Source: Rhyzopertha dominica (Eukaryota; Arthropoda; Insecta; Coleoptera; Bostrichidae). Taken from it: DNA of 64,000 bases. A program made the translations under genes and the position numbers. The notes under the pieces are model-generated. The model was not told where the DNA came from and ran no database searches. It saw only the letters and a list, made by a program, of their open reading frames with translations. Below, piece by piece: positions 1 through 12,800 of this stretch; the first letter of the stretch is position 1; the number at the start of each line of letters is the position of its first letter. The stretch is taken from NCBI GenBank assembly GCA_025024175.1, contig QCXZ01000041.1:17603786-17667785 (forward strand). Reading direction: 5' to 3'.

Positions 1-470
1 TTTTTCTATTAAATAATTTGGGAAATTGTTATTGAAAGCAATTTGGAGAATTACACCCAATTCTTTTTCGAAAGCATTTAATGACAATGGTATTTTAAAA
101 AGTCGATTAAAAAGTGAATGAAAAACAGCCATTTTGTGTGAATAAGGGTGTAAAGAATAATAAGGAATAACATTGTCTGTATAAGTGGATTTTCTAAAAA
201 TTTCGAAAGAAAGGTTAGAATAAATTTGGTCATGTATAATTAATAAATCTAAAAAGGAAATCTGATTATTACTTTCTGTTTCATAACTTAAATTTATAGA
301 AGCATGTAACGATTAATAAAAGAAAGAAAATTATTTAGATTATCTGAATTACCTGCAAATAGACACAAAACATCATCTACATAACGGTACCAGAATTTGA
401 TGTGAGAAAAGAACAATATTTTGGAAATATATTTTTCTAAATTATTCATAAAAAGTTCAGAAATCCATAA
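1..470 (-). pseudogene. Penelope-like element reverse transcriptase fragment
   Basis: Translating the minus strand from about 470 to 1 gives a reverse transcriptase palm region. The catalytic motif C reads YRYVDDVLC (plus-strand 365-386) and is followed further on by FLDLLI, the motif D/E signature usual in Penelope-like elements. The reading frame shifts once near 300-310, so this copy is broken. The fragment runs off the left edge of the window, so the GIY-YIG endonuclease, if it survives, lies outside. At about 480 the sequence joins material that carries a PLE-type hammerhead on the opposite strand. That head-to-head layout matches the PLE at 15.2-17.4 kb. Family assignment rests on recognised motifs, not a search. 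Confidence 0.75.
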
Positions 471-691
471 AATTGTTAGCGAACAGAATTAGACTATTTT
501 AAATGATTTTGGAATTTCAGTTGTTCTGTTTTAATTTATTTATTTGGTCTAAATTAATATTACGTTTGTGTTGCTGGGAAACCAAAAGTAACCTACAACT
601 TTTGGTTTGTAGTCAAGTTTGCTTGTTTCTAAATTTTTTGACTTTGTCAATCGTATTATAAAATTTTTCTTTTTTCTATGTTTTGACCTAT

Positions 692-736
692 ATTGTACTG
701 ACGATGACTACCTGTTAGTCGAAAGCGCTTTACAAT
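692..736 (+). ncRNA. Hammerhead ribozyme motif, PLE type
   Basis: All hammerhead parts are present in order: stem I strand ATTGTA (692-697), core CTGACGA (698-704), one extra T (705), stem II GACTA/TAGTC with loop CCTGT (706-720), GAA (721-723), short palindromic stem III AGCGCT (724-729), unpaired T at the cleavage position (730), then stem I strand TACAAT (731-736), which pairs fully with 692-697. The predicted cut is after 730. PLEs are known to carry such minimal type I hammerheads with very short helix III that act as dimers. The extra nucleotide before stem II departs from the canonical core. Activity is inferred, not shown. Confidence 0.75.
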
Positions 737-780
737 TAAAGAATTAAGTGAATTACACTTTCATGAATTTTTATATTAAA

Positions 781-1475
781 GAAAAATTCATTAAATACTA
801 TGCCACTTTGGGATCAGTTTTCAATTAATAATGGAATATTCATACAATGAGATCGCTGACATATATGTAAACTGTGCAATTAATGATTTTCTACAATTGA
901 AACTTTTTGTTTTAAAAATCGTTTATTTTATGAATTTTTCATTATTTATCACGGCTAATTTGATAAAAACAAAATGATATTAGTTAAGCAATTCATTCAA
1001 CGGAAATTTCTCGGAAAGGGTCAATTTAGCCGCATAAACAAAGAGCATCATTTCTTCTTTACAAGGTCCAAAGAATAATTTTTTTTAACAATACCTGTTT
1101 TACAGTTAAGGAGGGGGTTGGTGCCCTCCTGGCCTACCCAAAACATTTATTAAAAAAATGTGCTCATCATTGTAACGGCTTCCACTTTGAAGAATAATAA
1201 CAAAAATTTGATGAAACTGGTTTAAGAGATATATTTGCAAAACTATTTCTCTCCCTCATGTTTACGATTAATATTTCAGTAGGCGGGCGTTATTTCAAAA
1301 AAGGTTATACTGTAAAATAGTGTTATTTTTACACCAGATTTCAGATTCCGAAAGCTTACCTACATAATGCAGGATACCCTGCTGGCTTNATGGTTCTGCA
1401 CTTAAATCGAGNCAACCATTCTCTCTTGAATCCTGTTTTTNCTTCCACAACCAACGGATGGAAAGTATTGTATAG
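781..1475. other. AT-rich stretch, nothing recognised
   Basis: No coding frame with family motifs and no clear repeat structure was seen. A few Ns occur near 1389-1441. Confidence 0.5.
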
Positions 1476-2252
1476 AGAAAAAAAATTTTCAAAAATGTTT
1501 ATTTGCTCATTCGCATTGAAATGAGCGAAAACGTAAAAAAACAAAATTTGAGCTGTATGTCTGTGTGTGTGTCTGTGGTTTTGTTTGTGGACACGATAAC
1601 TTTCGAAAGACTTAATATATGAACTTGAAATTTGGTAAACATCTGAATCTCAACTATCCAAAGCGACCTATTGTTTTTGGAGTAAGTAGGGTATCGGGAA
1701 GAGGGCAAAAGTAACTACCGTTTTTGCAAATTCTTATTTTTTTTATTTTTTTTTTCGTTTTTGTATGCGATTAGTAGTATAACTGCGAGTATTATTCGCC
1801 CTTATAAATTTTCGGTGCAGCAAATTGTTTAGAAGATATTAGCAAAAAAGCGTCACATAACGAAAACGGTTTTTCCTAAATATCTCCGAATATACGTAAT
1901 ATATTAAAAAGAAATGAAAATACCATCAGATAGGATATAATATTTCTCACAAAAAGTGTCTTAGAAAATTTATCCAAATTTTGACATATTCGAAATATTT
2001 CCAAAAAACGTATTTTGGTCCCTGTTCGTAGGATTTGTTAAAATTTCGGTATTATATAGGAAATCAAATTTCTGATCGGAAAACACTCTTGTAATTTTTT
2101 TGTTAAATTAATACTTTTCGAGTTGTTTGGAAAAACAAATTTTAAAAATTTATGTATTTTTGCTAATCGTATAGCATCAGAAATAAAAACGTAAATGTCA
2201 CTTTGACAATAGGATGTTGAAGTATTGATTTAATTTGCAGCGGTTTTTTGCT
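1476..2252 (+). repeat. Dispersed repeat family A, copy 1
   Basis: About 775 bp is clearly homologous, in the same orientation, to 14279-14996 plus 17382-17545. Shared blocks include the A-run and ATTTGCTCATT start, a short GT-rich tract (about 1561-1580), the stretch around 1600-1720 and the end at TTTGCAGC. It has no reading frame of note. Copy 1 keeps the short GT tract and lacks the PLE that splits copy 2, so it shows the uninterrupted form. The class is unknown; it may be a non-autonomous DNA element. Confidence 0.7.
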
Positions 2253-3560
2253 TACCACCACTCGGAAGTGATAGAAGAATGGACGATCACCAGAAGCAGT
2301 GGTCGTGTCGAAAAACTTTGCTTAATCGCTAAAAGAATATCTATTCCTTTTTGTTAATTGTATAAAGCATACAAAACTTATACAACTCACTCGAGAATGC
2401 CACAATTCCTTGGATGGGCCGGAACCTTTCCTTTAGTTTGGTCTAGAACGCGCAAGACTGCAGCTGTTTTGATAATTATACAGACCACTGAACTATTTAT
2501 TGATAATTGCTATACGTCCCAACAGTTTATTTTATAACAGTTACAGCCTGTTACTTGTATAAACTATTACTGTGCATAATATCACTACCAAGCCTTGAAG
2601 TTCAGACAGAAACGATATCTGGCGATGAAAAGAATATGAAGAAACTTACGAGCTAAAAACATGGATGGAGACGATACAGGTTTAGCAGCGGTAAATGGAT
2701 ATGCATCAATTCATCTGTAATTGTATACCTGTGTACACATGATGTGCTATGCTTCTGCTTATTATAATTGTAGTGTAATAAATATAAGGTTCTGCCAATT
2801 AAAATTATTTGCTAATCACATAATAAGGCACAACACTACACCAAAACACCGACAGGGCCTTATCCTTTCTCATAACCTCAATGCTGCCTTGTGTCAATCA
2901 AAAGTCTCCATTTTCACTCCGAAATGCCAAATAGTGACGCAATTAACTGCAGTACTTTACAAATCTAGGGCGTATAATTAATCATAGATTGGGCGATTTA
3001 TAAAGCAAAGTTGAGATCACATTCGCGAAGGATTGTATAGAAAGCCACACAAAGCATTTTGCAGTAACTTTTTACATAATGATTTAATATACACATTTCT
3101 GAACAGGGCAATTTCATTAAGAATATTATTAACATTGATTCAGTATTGATTAAGTTACCTAACCCATTGTTGCAATTAAACATGAATTATTGGATGAGTT
3201 GAATGTGAAACAAGCCAGAAAGATTAAGTTTGTATAATGTGCTTACTATAAGCATCTTGAAAGCGCTTTATGATATAAATAACTAAACGTTAAAAATTAC
3301 TTTTGTATTTTACTTGTTATCAAATTTGATTTCATTATTGACAAGGGGCGTCAGGCTTAATTTGCATGCGGGCGGCAAATAGCTTAGCAGCGGCCCTGCG
3401 ATTTATTGGAAACTCAGCACTATTTTTTGTGCATTTTGACTGGATTGGGAATTAGTATCACATTTATTTTAACATACTTCCCCCCTTCTCAATAAAGCTG
3501 TTCACAATCGCCCAAATTAACAAAGCGACTCCCCCAATCCATTTCCCCTGGGCGCTTTTA
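2253..3560. other. Intergenic DNA upstream of lipase gene 1
   Basis: No recognisable coding region or transposon was seen. Short open frames at 2721-2981 (+) and 2998-3183 (-) have no family motifs. Confidence 0.5.
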
Positions 3561-3618
3561 AGTTTGCTCCGTTCTTGACATAACTTTCGATTGTTTTCAC
3601 TGTTGCCTTGGCGCGTGC

Positions 3619-3663
3619 ACAATATATTTAAACCGCACGGCGTGGACATACTTGACTTCACCA
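3619..3663 (+). promoter_or_regulatory. Candidate core promoter of lipase gene 1
   Basis: A TATA-like TATATTTAAA lies at about 3623-3632, followed some 30 bp later by a pyrimidine-rich CTTCACCATTC that could hold the start site. The lipase ATG is at 3696, giving a short leader. The surrounding 3.48-3.84 kb is clearly more GC-rich than its neighbourhood. Confidence 0.45.
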
Positions 3664-3695
3664 TTCTTCCTCAAAAGTAGACGCTCGCGGTCGCG

Positions 3696-3842
3696 ATGCT
3701 AGCGGACACGCTGAAGACTGTGCCTCTCATTCTCTTGTGCATGTCGGCATGCGGTGCGTTCAGTATCCTGGAGCTTGTGGTCGGCCCGAAGTTGGGGAGT
3801 CCGCACGAGGAAAGCGCTAGGTCCCTGAAAGAAACTGATGCT
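3696..3842 (+). CDS. Lipase 1 exon 1 (signal peptide)
   Basis: It starts at ATG 3696 and encodes 49 residues, with a hydrophobic core LKTVPLILLCMSACGA then FSILELVVGPKLG. It ends GATGCT before the donor GTGAGT (3843), phase 0. It resembles exon 1 of lipase 2 ([12 protein letters not shown]). Confidence 0.75.
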
Positions 3843-6800
3843 GTGAGTCCTTTAGACAATAAGAAATTTACTTTAGCTTTGTGCTGGTGTTACGGTTATA
3901 TAACTTCATACATTAATTACTGAACGGACTAAACTGTTTAGATCAATCCGTTAATTAAATCAAATTAAAAATTTACTGATATTTTCAAATCTTTTAGTTT
4001 GCGCGAAAAAGTTTATTATGATTTGAGCTTTGACACAATAATTGTTAACAATTTCGATGTTTTATAAATAAGCTGTCGAGGTTTAGCATCCAAAAGCTCA
4101 ATTGTGATAAAACTGTGAATTCTTCATACACCACTATTTAAAGAGGAAGATCAAATTTAAAAGATGAGAGCCGCTCAGGAAGACCAATTTTTGTGACCAG
4201 TCCTGAAAATATTGATTCTGTCCGTCGTTTTGAAGATTCCTCAAACTTTTTGGATCGCAGAGACTAAAGAACAATCTAAATAGTGAAAGCATTCCGAGTC
4301 TCCACGGCCCAAAAAGTTCCATGTACAAAAGTCGGCTGTCTAGGTTCTTGCTTCAGTTTTCTGGGACAAAGTTGGGATAATTTTGTTAGATTTCTTGGAA
4401 CTAGGTAGAACTATCACGGGGGCATAGTGTAGTGAGTTACTAACTAAATCACGCGAAAGAATTATGTAAAAACGTCGTGGAAAACTTGCTAAAGGTGTGC
4501 TCTACTTGTAAGATAACGCCCCTGCCCACAAGTCATTAATTGCATTGCAAAAAATTAATTAAATTGGTGTTGGATTAATTGACCACCTGATCTACATATT
4601 TTCCTGATTTAGCATCATTAGATTACTATTTCTTCCTAAAGCTCAAGAAATATTTGAAAGGTAAAAGATATTCGACAAAAAATGAAGTCATATGTGCCGT
4701 TTGAAGACCAAGATAAGAAAGTATGCCTTAAAGATTATGTTGAATTAATTAAATTTTATTTACAATATTGTGGCGTTTTATTATTTTATTTATTCGATGT
4801 CCTTCTGCATCAGTTTTTAATAAATTTCTACAATATATCTACAATATAAGGTACAGGGCAAGACAAGTGTATAATATTTTCATTTCTGTAAATATAAACT
4901 TTACAAGATTTCCCTAATAAAAGCTTATTTTCGTGGCATCGCATTTAGTTTGCCTTTTATAAACTACAACCAAGCGATATTTTGCTGATTTGTGATATTT
5001 TCATTATCCTTGAAATGACTTGATGTTCGTTTTGTATGATTAGATACCAACATTTTTTGAAAAAAACTTGTTTTCAAATAAACAACAGAAAACGTTACTA
5101 GCGCAAATTCTGCAGGTATCAATACTGGTTTTTATTAATTTGATGTAAATAATAATGCCCGTACTCTAATGCTTTGCTGACTTAAAGAACTTTTTACGCT
5201 TCAGACTGAAGTCCTCCTGTAGCCTGGCAATAATTGCGCTAGGAATTTAACTTATTGAAAGGTACTTCAAACTGGCTAAAAACAAAAAGAAAAAAATCAG
5301 AGGTCCGTCACCTTTCTGTCTTTGACATCAAATTAACAAAAACCAGCATATATGCATATCACTTATCTGTCGCGTGCCTATTTTGTTTCAAATCTTTAGA
5401 AGTATTTTCATTACTATTAAAAAATTCATAATCACAAATTATCTGGACAATCTGTATGAGGCTAGGGGAAATTATTTTATACTTTTTAGTGCAATTCAAA
5501 AACGTGGTAAATTAAAAATCATTTATTTTATAATTATTTTTTGCTTTTTAATTTTTATATGCGTGAAATGTTGCATTCTATTTTTAATTTTTGAAATTTC
5601 TGACCATATGCAAAAATTTTGATTTAATTCAGTTTCTTTTCCAATAATCACATTTGAAATAAAAATCTGTTACAGCTGTTTATTCATAACAAAGGTTTGC
5701 TGAAAAAAAGTAATGTCAACAGCACCTGGTATTCCCAAGCGGTCACCATCCAAGTAAAAAAGCAATACAAATTCGCCAAAAATAATTGCTTGGTTACCAT
5801 AAAAAATTACGCTGCCATGGATATGAGTTGAGAAAAACAAAAAGTAGGTTAAAAAATAAAAATGTTTAGCAAAAAAACTCTGTTAAGGAAAATTTGCTAT
5901 AAAGTTCTAATTTATACAAATAAACTAGTTATTCCATATACTGTCGTAGAACTTGGCAGATTCTTTCCTACTTTAATAATTATTTATCGAGTGAAATATT
6001 TTTATATTTACACGTCAACAGTTAGTTTAATATGAAATATTGTACATGATATCCGAGATACGTTTTTCTAATTTTTGCAAGTACAGCTGTTTCTGTATGA
6101 TTGACAGATCATATTAACACCAGTAAAATACAATCACTTTGTATTATGAATCACTTCGACAATGCTATATTCCTTAACAAATTCACAGACACTTGAAATC
6201 TTATATACTCGCATGTATGGTTATGTTTATATGTAGATAAAATTAATTTATTGTAAATAACTTTAAGGAATTAATTAATGCTGTCGAAGAACAACAGAAG
6301 ATATTTGGTACTCTCTAAGCATTTTGCTTCGTTGCTAGAACAACAAATATTTGCACATAACCTGAGTTCGCATAGGTAATACATTAGTGTTTTCACTCTT
6401 TCAAAGACAATACAGTTTTGTGAAAAATATTTGTGGAATGCAACAGCACGTACCTAGTTTATTTATATGTAATTTAACATATATGATAGATGTCATTATC
6501 TGTATATACTCATAATGTATTAGANTTCATCAGNCGCAAAGATCAATAAAATAAAATCAATAAAAAAATAGATTTTATAAAAAAATGGGTGAGAAAAGAC
6601 TGTGACCGAGATTCGTAGCTGGACCATTGATGGCGCAGACGATATTTCCCTTAGATCTCACAAAAAGCTAATAAGTTTTTTAATGTATGTTATGAAAACA
6701 GATGAAAATTTATGCAAAGTAAACATTATGAATAATTTGTCACATTATTAAATGGTATTAACAGATTTTATTTTTTTAATAGGATGTATTATTACAGACA

Positions 6801-9800
6801 TATATAAACGCTATAATTAAACAACTGGTCTTGTATAGACCTCAGCCAGATTAGGTGCTAACAATATAGAATTCTTTAATATAACTGCTGAATAATTATT
6901 ATTCAATGGTAAAGTATTATTGCATCCAAGTTTTGTATTGTGTTGACAAATGCCTGTCTAAATATGAAGCACAATAAAACCACAACACGTATCAGTCATT
7001 TATCATTCAAGAAAATAAGTTTAGGCCCACAGAGAACATCTGGTGTATTAAACCACTACTAGCCTATGTGTTTTTGTTTCAGTTAGTTACAGAATTTGAC
7101 AATATGGTGCAAGAAACTAAATGAGAATGAGGCCTCATTGAAGATAAAAATTCGCTGCAAACATGTCACGCAAAAGTGAATAATGGTTTTGTGGTTCTAA
7201 CGTACATTCATCAAGTTGTGTTAGAGATAATAATATGTGCTTATTGCGTATTTAATTCATCAATCACACTAATATCTTAGACACAAGTACATTATAATGT
7301 GGTTTCAGAGATTTAGTCTGCCGTATTTTCATGTGGTCATTTACTTCACAAGGTATCTATATAGCAAATCTACCATAGTAAATGTATAATTTACACTTTT
7401 TTACTAAAATAATACTTTATGTGTACCATTATTTTCTTACTTCTCTTAATAAAAATAATAACTTCATTAAAAAAGATACATTTTTATACCTATTATAAAC
7501 TTGAACCAATGGTGAAGGGCATGACCTCAGCCCGTGTAAATGGTAGACAGCTAAAATAACGGTAATTTAAAAGTCGTGCAGTAAAATTTGAGGTGGCGGC
7601 ATAAATGTATGTTTAATAGTAATCCTTAATTTAACGACCTGTACAGTTGCGCATACATATAAGACTTATTTTTTTACAATCCATCAGTAACGTAGTAATT
7701 TGTGACCACTGTCTGGAATGTTTGATGATGTTAGGAATAGCTGTTACCCGAGAGCCTAACATTTTGAGATCTTAGTTATCATACAACGATCTTATCTGTA
7801 CTGTCTCCATAATGATTAATTAAATCGCACAATTCATTAAAAATAGCCGAACAATACGGCAAATTATAATGTTTGTGTTCCGTGTGTTTTTCCTGAATAT
7901 AGATGGTGAAAATTGTTAAGGGTCAGTTACGAGCAATCGGATAAAAACTTTTCTTATCTCAACTGTTTAAAACGAATAATGAATAGCAACTGGGGTTTAT
8001 GTGAAAGTGTTCGTCCATTAATACTTACTTGCTTTGTTCAGCTCTGTATCAAATACGTTGGTACATTTTACTGGTGACATCAGTACAAGTTAGAATTTTT
8101 ATTGTTGTATCATTTGGGTCACAGAGGTCGCACGTTACAGCGAATACAAATAGAATGCGCAGTNTGCAATTTACAAATTCAATAAACATGAATTAAATGG
8201 ATGCGGCAATTAGACATCTAACACATCTGTACATATAATTACTGCACGTAAGGAGTTAAATTGTTACATTTGGTTAGGTAGTGTAGTATTTTTTTCTCCA
8301 TATGATATTTTTGTTGTCGTCCAATAATGTTATTAAAAAATCTTATTTTATATGTTTACATTCCGATATACCAGTGCCATTTGTTCTCAATGTGTTCCAT
8401 AATATCTGATTTTGTTATTCTATTGAGATTTTTTATTTACCTGTTTAAAATGATAATCATCCATTAAAATAACAGATTTTCGCAACAAAATGGAAGTAAT
8501 AGAAGAGGTACTCCATTGGATTACATTTGTTCGTTGGTCAAGTAAAACCAGCTCCACGCAATTAGCATCGAAATGATTTAATTTCATATTTTATCTCTTG
8601 TTTTTTTAGGCTCTTTGTTGCTCAATCTTCTGTTTGCTGTTTATATAATAACATATTACTTTCTTCACTTTCAGGGCGATTCGTTCCACTATTATTAAAA
8701 CGAAATCACCTTACTATCTTTATTGTAGCTTTGCACTTACAATACTGCGTACGGTATAATGGGGTACTTTAACCAATTCACATGTAACTTTTATAAGCCT
8801 AAAACTTTGTTTTCTCTCGATCAAACCTATTTGGAATCTGGTGAAGGGTGTCAATGAAAAGTTTCACGTCTTCTACATTTGAAAACATCAACGTCTTGCA
8901 CCTAATTGAACATTGTTTCTTGACCCTGGAACATTTTGTCTCTCCGCTATGCCCGAACGAACAACAGCATTTTGGAGATATTCCTGTTTCTTGACGTTTT
9001 ATTTATTTTGGTTCTTAAATCTTAATGTTCAAAGAAAGCTAAAGTTATCTTAAGAATTTCGTTTCTTTTCTGCAGACTTTGCGGTCTATACATTCCTATT
9101 ACTGGATTATGAATCACAAACCACATTCTGCAACGAGATAGCAATATAAACATCTGTTGGCGAAATAGGAATGGTGGGTTTCTGAACATTATATCAGTTG
9201 GCAATGATTAGTAGTCATAATTAAGTTATATTTCTATTCAATAAAAGATACACTACTCGTAGGTCAACTTGTTTTTCTTTATGTTGGATTTTAAGTAAGC
9301 TAAAACCGTATATTTACTCGTGCATAATTAGCTATTAAAACATTAATTTGTTTTTTGTTTTGTTAGGTAGTAGTTTTGCACTAGCGCGGATATAATTAAA
9401 GAAAATTATGCATAAAGCGGCTTAAGAAAAATTGACACAAAATATACCTATATAACAATGTTTTTTAACTAAAAATGCAATTACTGTAATCTATAGTAAT
9501 TAATCTTTATACTTTGTCCCAAACTATGCCATTTGAAAAAGTCGAAAATAACGAAACTCGTTTCCTCTATTTCTCATCTTTTTTACCATTTCCACGTGGA
9601 ACTGTTTATCGAGGTGCAAGTACGGTTTCAGTGTTCTGTTAGTTTTTTGAGTTTCAGTTACTCTAACCTTTGCTAATTTATAGTCATTGGTCAGTGAGAA
9701 TGGTGTGTGAATTTAAGCTTTTCAGGTTTTTGTGCAGTTTGAGATGTCATTCTTACTAAATGCAATATATTTTTACTCTTACAATAATATCCTGAATCGG

Positions 9801-12800
9801 TTGATTTTGGTAGTCCAGGTTGTGCCTATTTCTGGCCCTAGAGATTGCGAGTTCGATTCTCGCCGCATGAATGTTATGTGTATGTGTTATTCCTACAAGA
9901 ATAAACTACTAATGAGCTCGCTAATTGCAAAAAAATGACTTACTCATTAATAATAAAAAAATAATCCAAATCAGGACAAAAATGTTTGGTAAGAAAAGAT
10001 CTTAAGGCTGAAAATGTTGACTGTCTTACGGAACAGAAGTCTTTATGGACAATGTTCCTAATTAACTATTTTATGTCCGTCAGATTCCACCTTGACAGAT
10101 TTTGAAAACTATTGAATTGTGTTCCATATGTTCTTGTTTAAAAAAGTCGATTAAACAGGAAAGCAGGGGGCTCCTTCACTATCTATAAAGCCCAGTTCAA
10201 AAGACGTATAGTATAATGCAAATTTTTTCGAGATCGTCAGTAATATTTTGATCATCAAAATCGTGCACTTCAGGAACCCTTCTTTGGTAAAAGTCGATAG
10301 GCTGATTTTCCGGTTGATTGGGGTAATATGCACCGTTTTTTTCGGCTTCTTCCAGAATGATATCAGCAGAGTTAAGGTAAAGCCAACGTGCCAAAAATGT
10401 AATTAAATTCATAATACTGAGAAATATTCGCTACCGCAAACCTGCTATTGTGGTATCATTTCAAAATTTTATAGATACATCCAGTTCATCCTAATGCAGA
10501 ATTCGGGCTGTCACACAAAGTTTTGATGGAAATTTTTTGTAATTATTTAATTTTGTTAGCCTCCGTCAGCTAAGTTATACACATCGTCACAGGCGAGTCT
10601 ATTTTACGAGCTTCTAAAAAGAACAGGTTTTAGCAAGTTGCACGTTGTTTTGATAACTGATATATAATCCAATAATCTATTAATTAGAGCAAAGTGAATA
10701 CGAACGTGTTCGGTGTGTTAAGATATACTACTGGTTTTAATGCTCTTATCGTCAGGTTTATTTGTTCATTCTTATTTTCCGTTTAAGTATTCTCGTGCTG
10801 GCATTATGTCGTCAAAAATACCGATGTACAAGGCGAAGTGCTGCATGGTCAAACTCATAATTGCGTATGTGCTGGACGTTATGAAGCGAGAAGGAAAATA
10901 CGAAATAAAAATAGCTTTGGAAAATTTTTAACAACCACTGTTAGCTGCGACTACAATTAGAAAAGACCTTTAAAAGTATTGTAAAAAAATGCCTAGAAAT
11001 AGAACAAAGTGAAAAACCAGCATTTTCGTGACATGCACAAAGAGGACAAAAATGGCAGATGGAAACAAAACGTCTCATAATTTATAAATACATTGCGATT
11101 GAAGACCAGCTTTGAGAGGTGCTTAGATTGATCTAGTTTAGGTCTTCGAAATGAAATTGTTGCGTCAGAAATCGATTGCTGTAAAAAAAAAAACAAGCGG
11201 AAGAATTCAAAATGAGAAATATGACAGAAAACAGAAGTGTTGTGCATGAGTTTTATGCTATTATAAAGCTGAAGAAGATCGAGTATCTACGGGAGCTAAA
11301 ACAGTAGTGCCAGGAATATAGGAATTTATAATTTTGGTGTGATGGTATAAATTATGACTTCAAATAGCCAGTATCCGAAAAGGCGCCTAAGCAGGTGAAA
11401 TGATTGGTTTCATTCCAAATTTACTTTTAGTATTTCGAGCAGGTTTAATAAGTTGTGACTATTATGATGACGTAAATAATGAGTTTTATGAAGTGGATTT
11501 GATACTCTGCTATAAAATTTACCACCCCATTTTATTCTTGTGATTAATCCTACCACGACGTTTTACCTAACCATGGACCAACAATTACATCCAATAAGTG
11601 TAACATGGTAAGATGGCTTGCAGAACGCAGTATTCTTCACGATCCTAATATAAATCCAGAATTTAACGAAATTTAGAAAAAGAACACAGCACAAGAAACC
11701 CACATTATATCTTATTAGATTATTTTGATTTACAGTGAATACGAATGATTCCGACGAAGACGCTGAAAATTGTGAATACGAAAAAGAAGATGAGGAAGAC
11801 GAATTTAGACTGCTGAAGAAACTTGGTAGACCCATAAATTTAAATTGAATTCCTAACGAAGAGAAGAACCAAAAACTTGTGTTTAAATAATTGCAGTTAA
11901 ATATGTACTTCGTTTCAGGCATAGGCATATGTTCAATTTAGAGAGTATCAAATTGTCGTGATGTCCCTTAAGTAAGATTATAAGTACTTATGTTCTTTGC
12001 GCTCCAAAAAGTTTTCTTTTTTGTAATTTTGCGCATAAATGATCCACTAGTTTCAGTTTCATTCTAGCTATTTAAATTTTGCATCATAAGCCTGGTTTAT
12101 CATGGATTATGGATCGCCTACTCTCATAAATATTTAGGGATTGTAACTATAATGCACTGAATCAGAGCAACGACGTATTGAATTTATTTTACTTCAGTAT
12201 ACCATAAATCATCATACATGCACAGACTTCTATAAAGAATCTTGTGAACAAGTCATTTGATTCCACGTGTTTTATATCTTGCTACATAAGATATCAAGAT
12301 CGTGATGAGTTTAATGATCATATTTTCTACTTCAGCGGCAAGTGGGGTTCAAGCTATTAGAACTTTGTTATATTATATAGTGGTAGGCGTACCAAACGAA
12401 TTATTGTGGTATAAGCAAAAACTGCTGATGATTATTGACCTTTATGGATATCAATCACATCTTTATATGTGTTTACCTAGATAAACCATGATAACGGTCT
12501 ACCATAGAAAACTTTATGCTACTGAGTTTATTTTGTTTATATGAGTTCTTTATGGGAAACAATATACTTTAGATATAAAACCTATCATGCCAACAAAGTT
12601 ACACACAAAACTTTGAAAACTGGTCTAGTGGGTAGCGTACCTAGCTCTGAGCCCAGGGATTGCGGGTTAGAGTCCCATTCACAGCAAGGATGTCATGCGT
12701 GCGTTTTTTACAGTAATAATAAATTACTAATTAGCTGGTCAATTGTCATGAAAATTAACACGACCGAAAGTATCGACACTTAACACGGATCTACCTTTCT

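Noticed and set aside
5374..5622. 82-codon hydrophobic frame
   Set aside because: Driven by AT-rich composition (Ile/Phe/Lys); no start context or homology pattern.
9835..9870. Possible tRNA gene
   Set aside because: Only the B-box-like part is good; no cloverleaf, and a second copy with the same tail shows it is a SINE. The same applies at 12.6, 27.7 and 40.2 kb.
11563..11928. 121-codon minus-strand Ser-rich frame
   Set aside because: Antisense of the degenerate DDE transposase; low-complexity composition.
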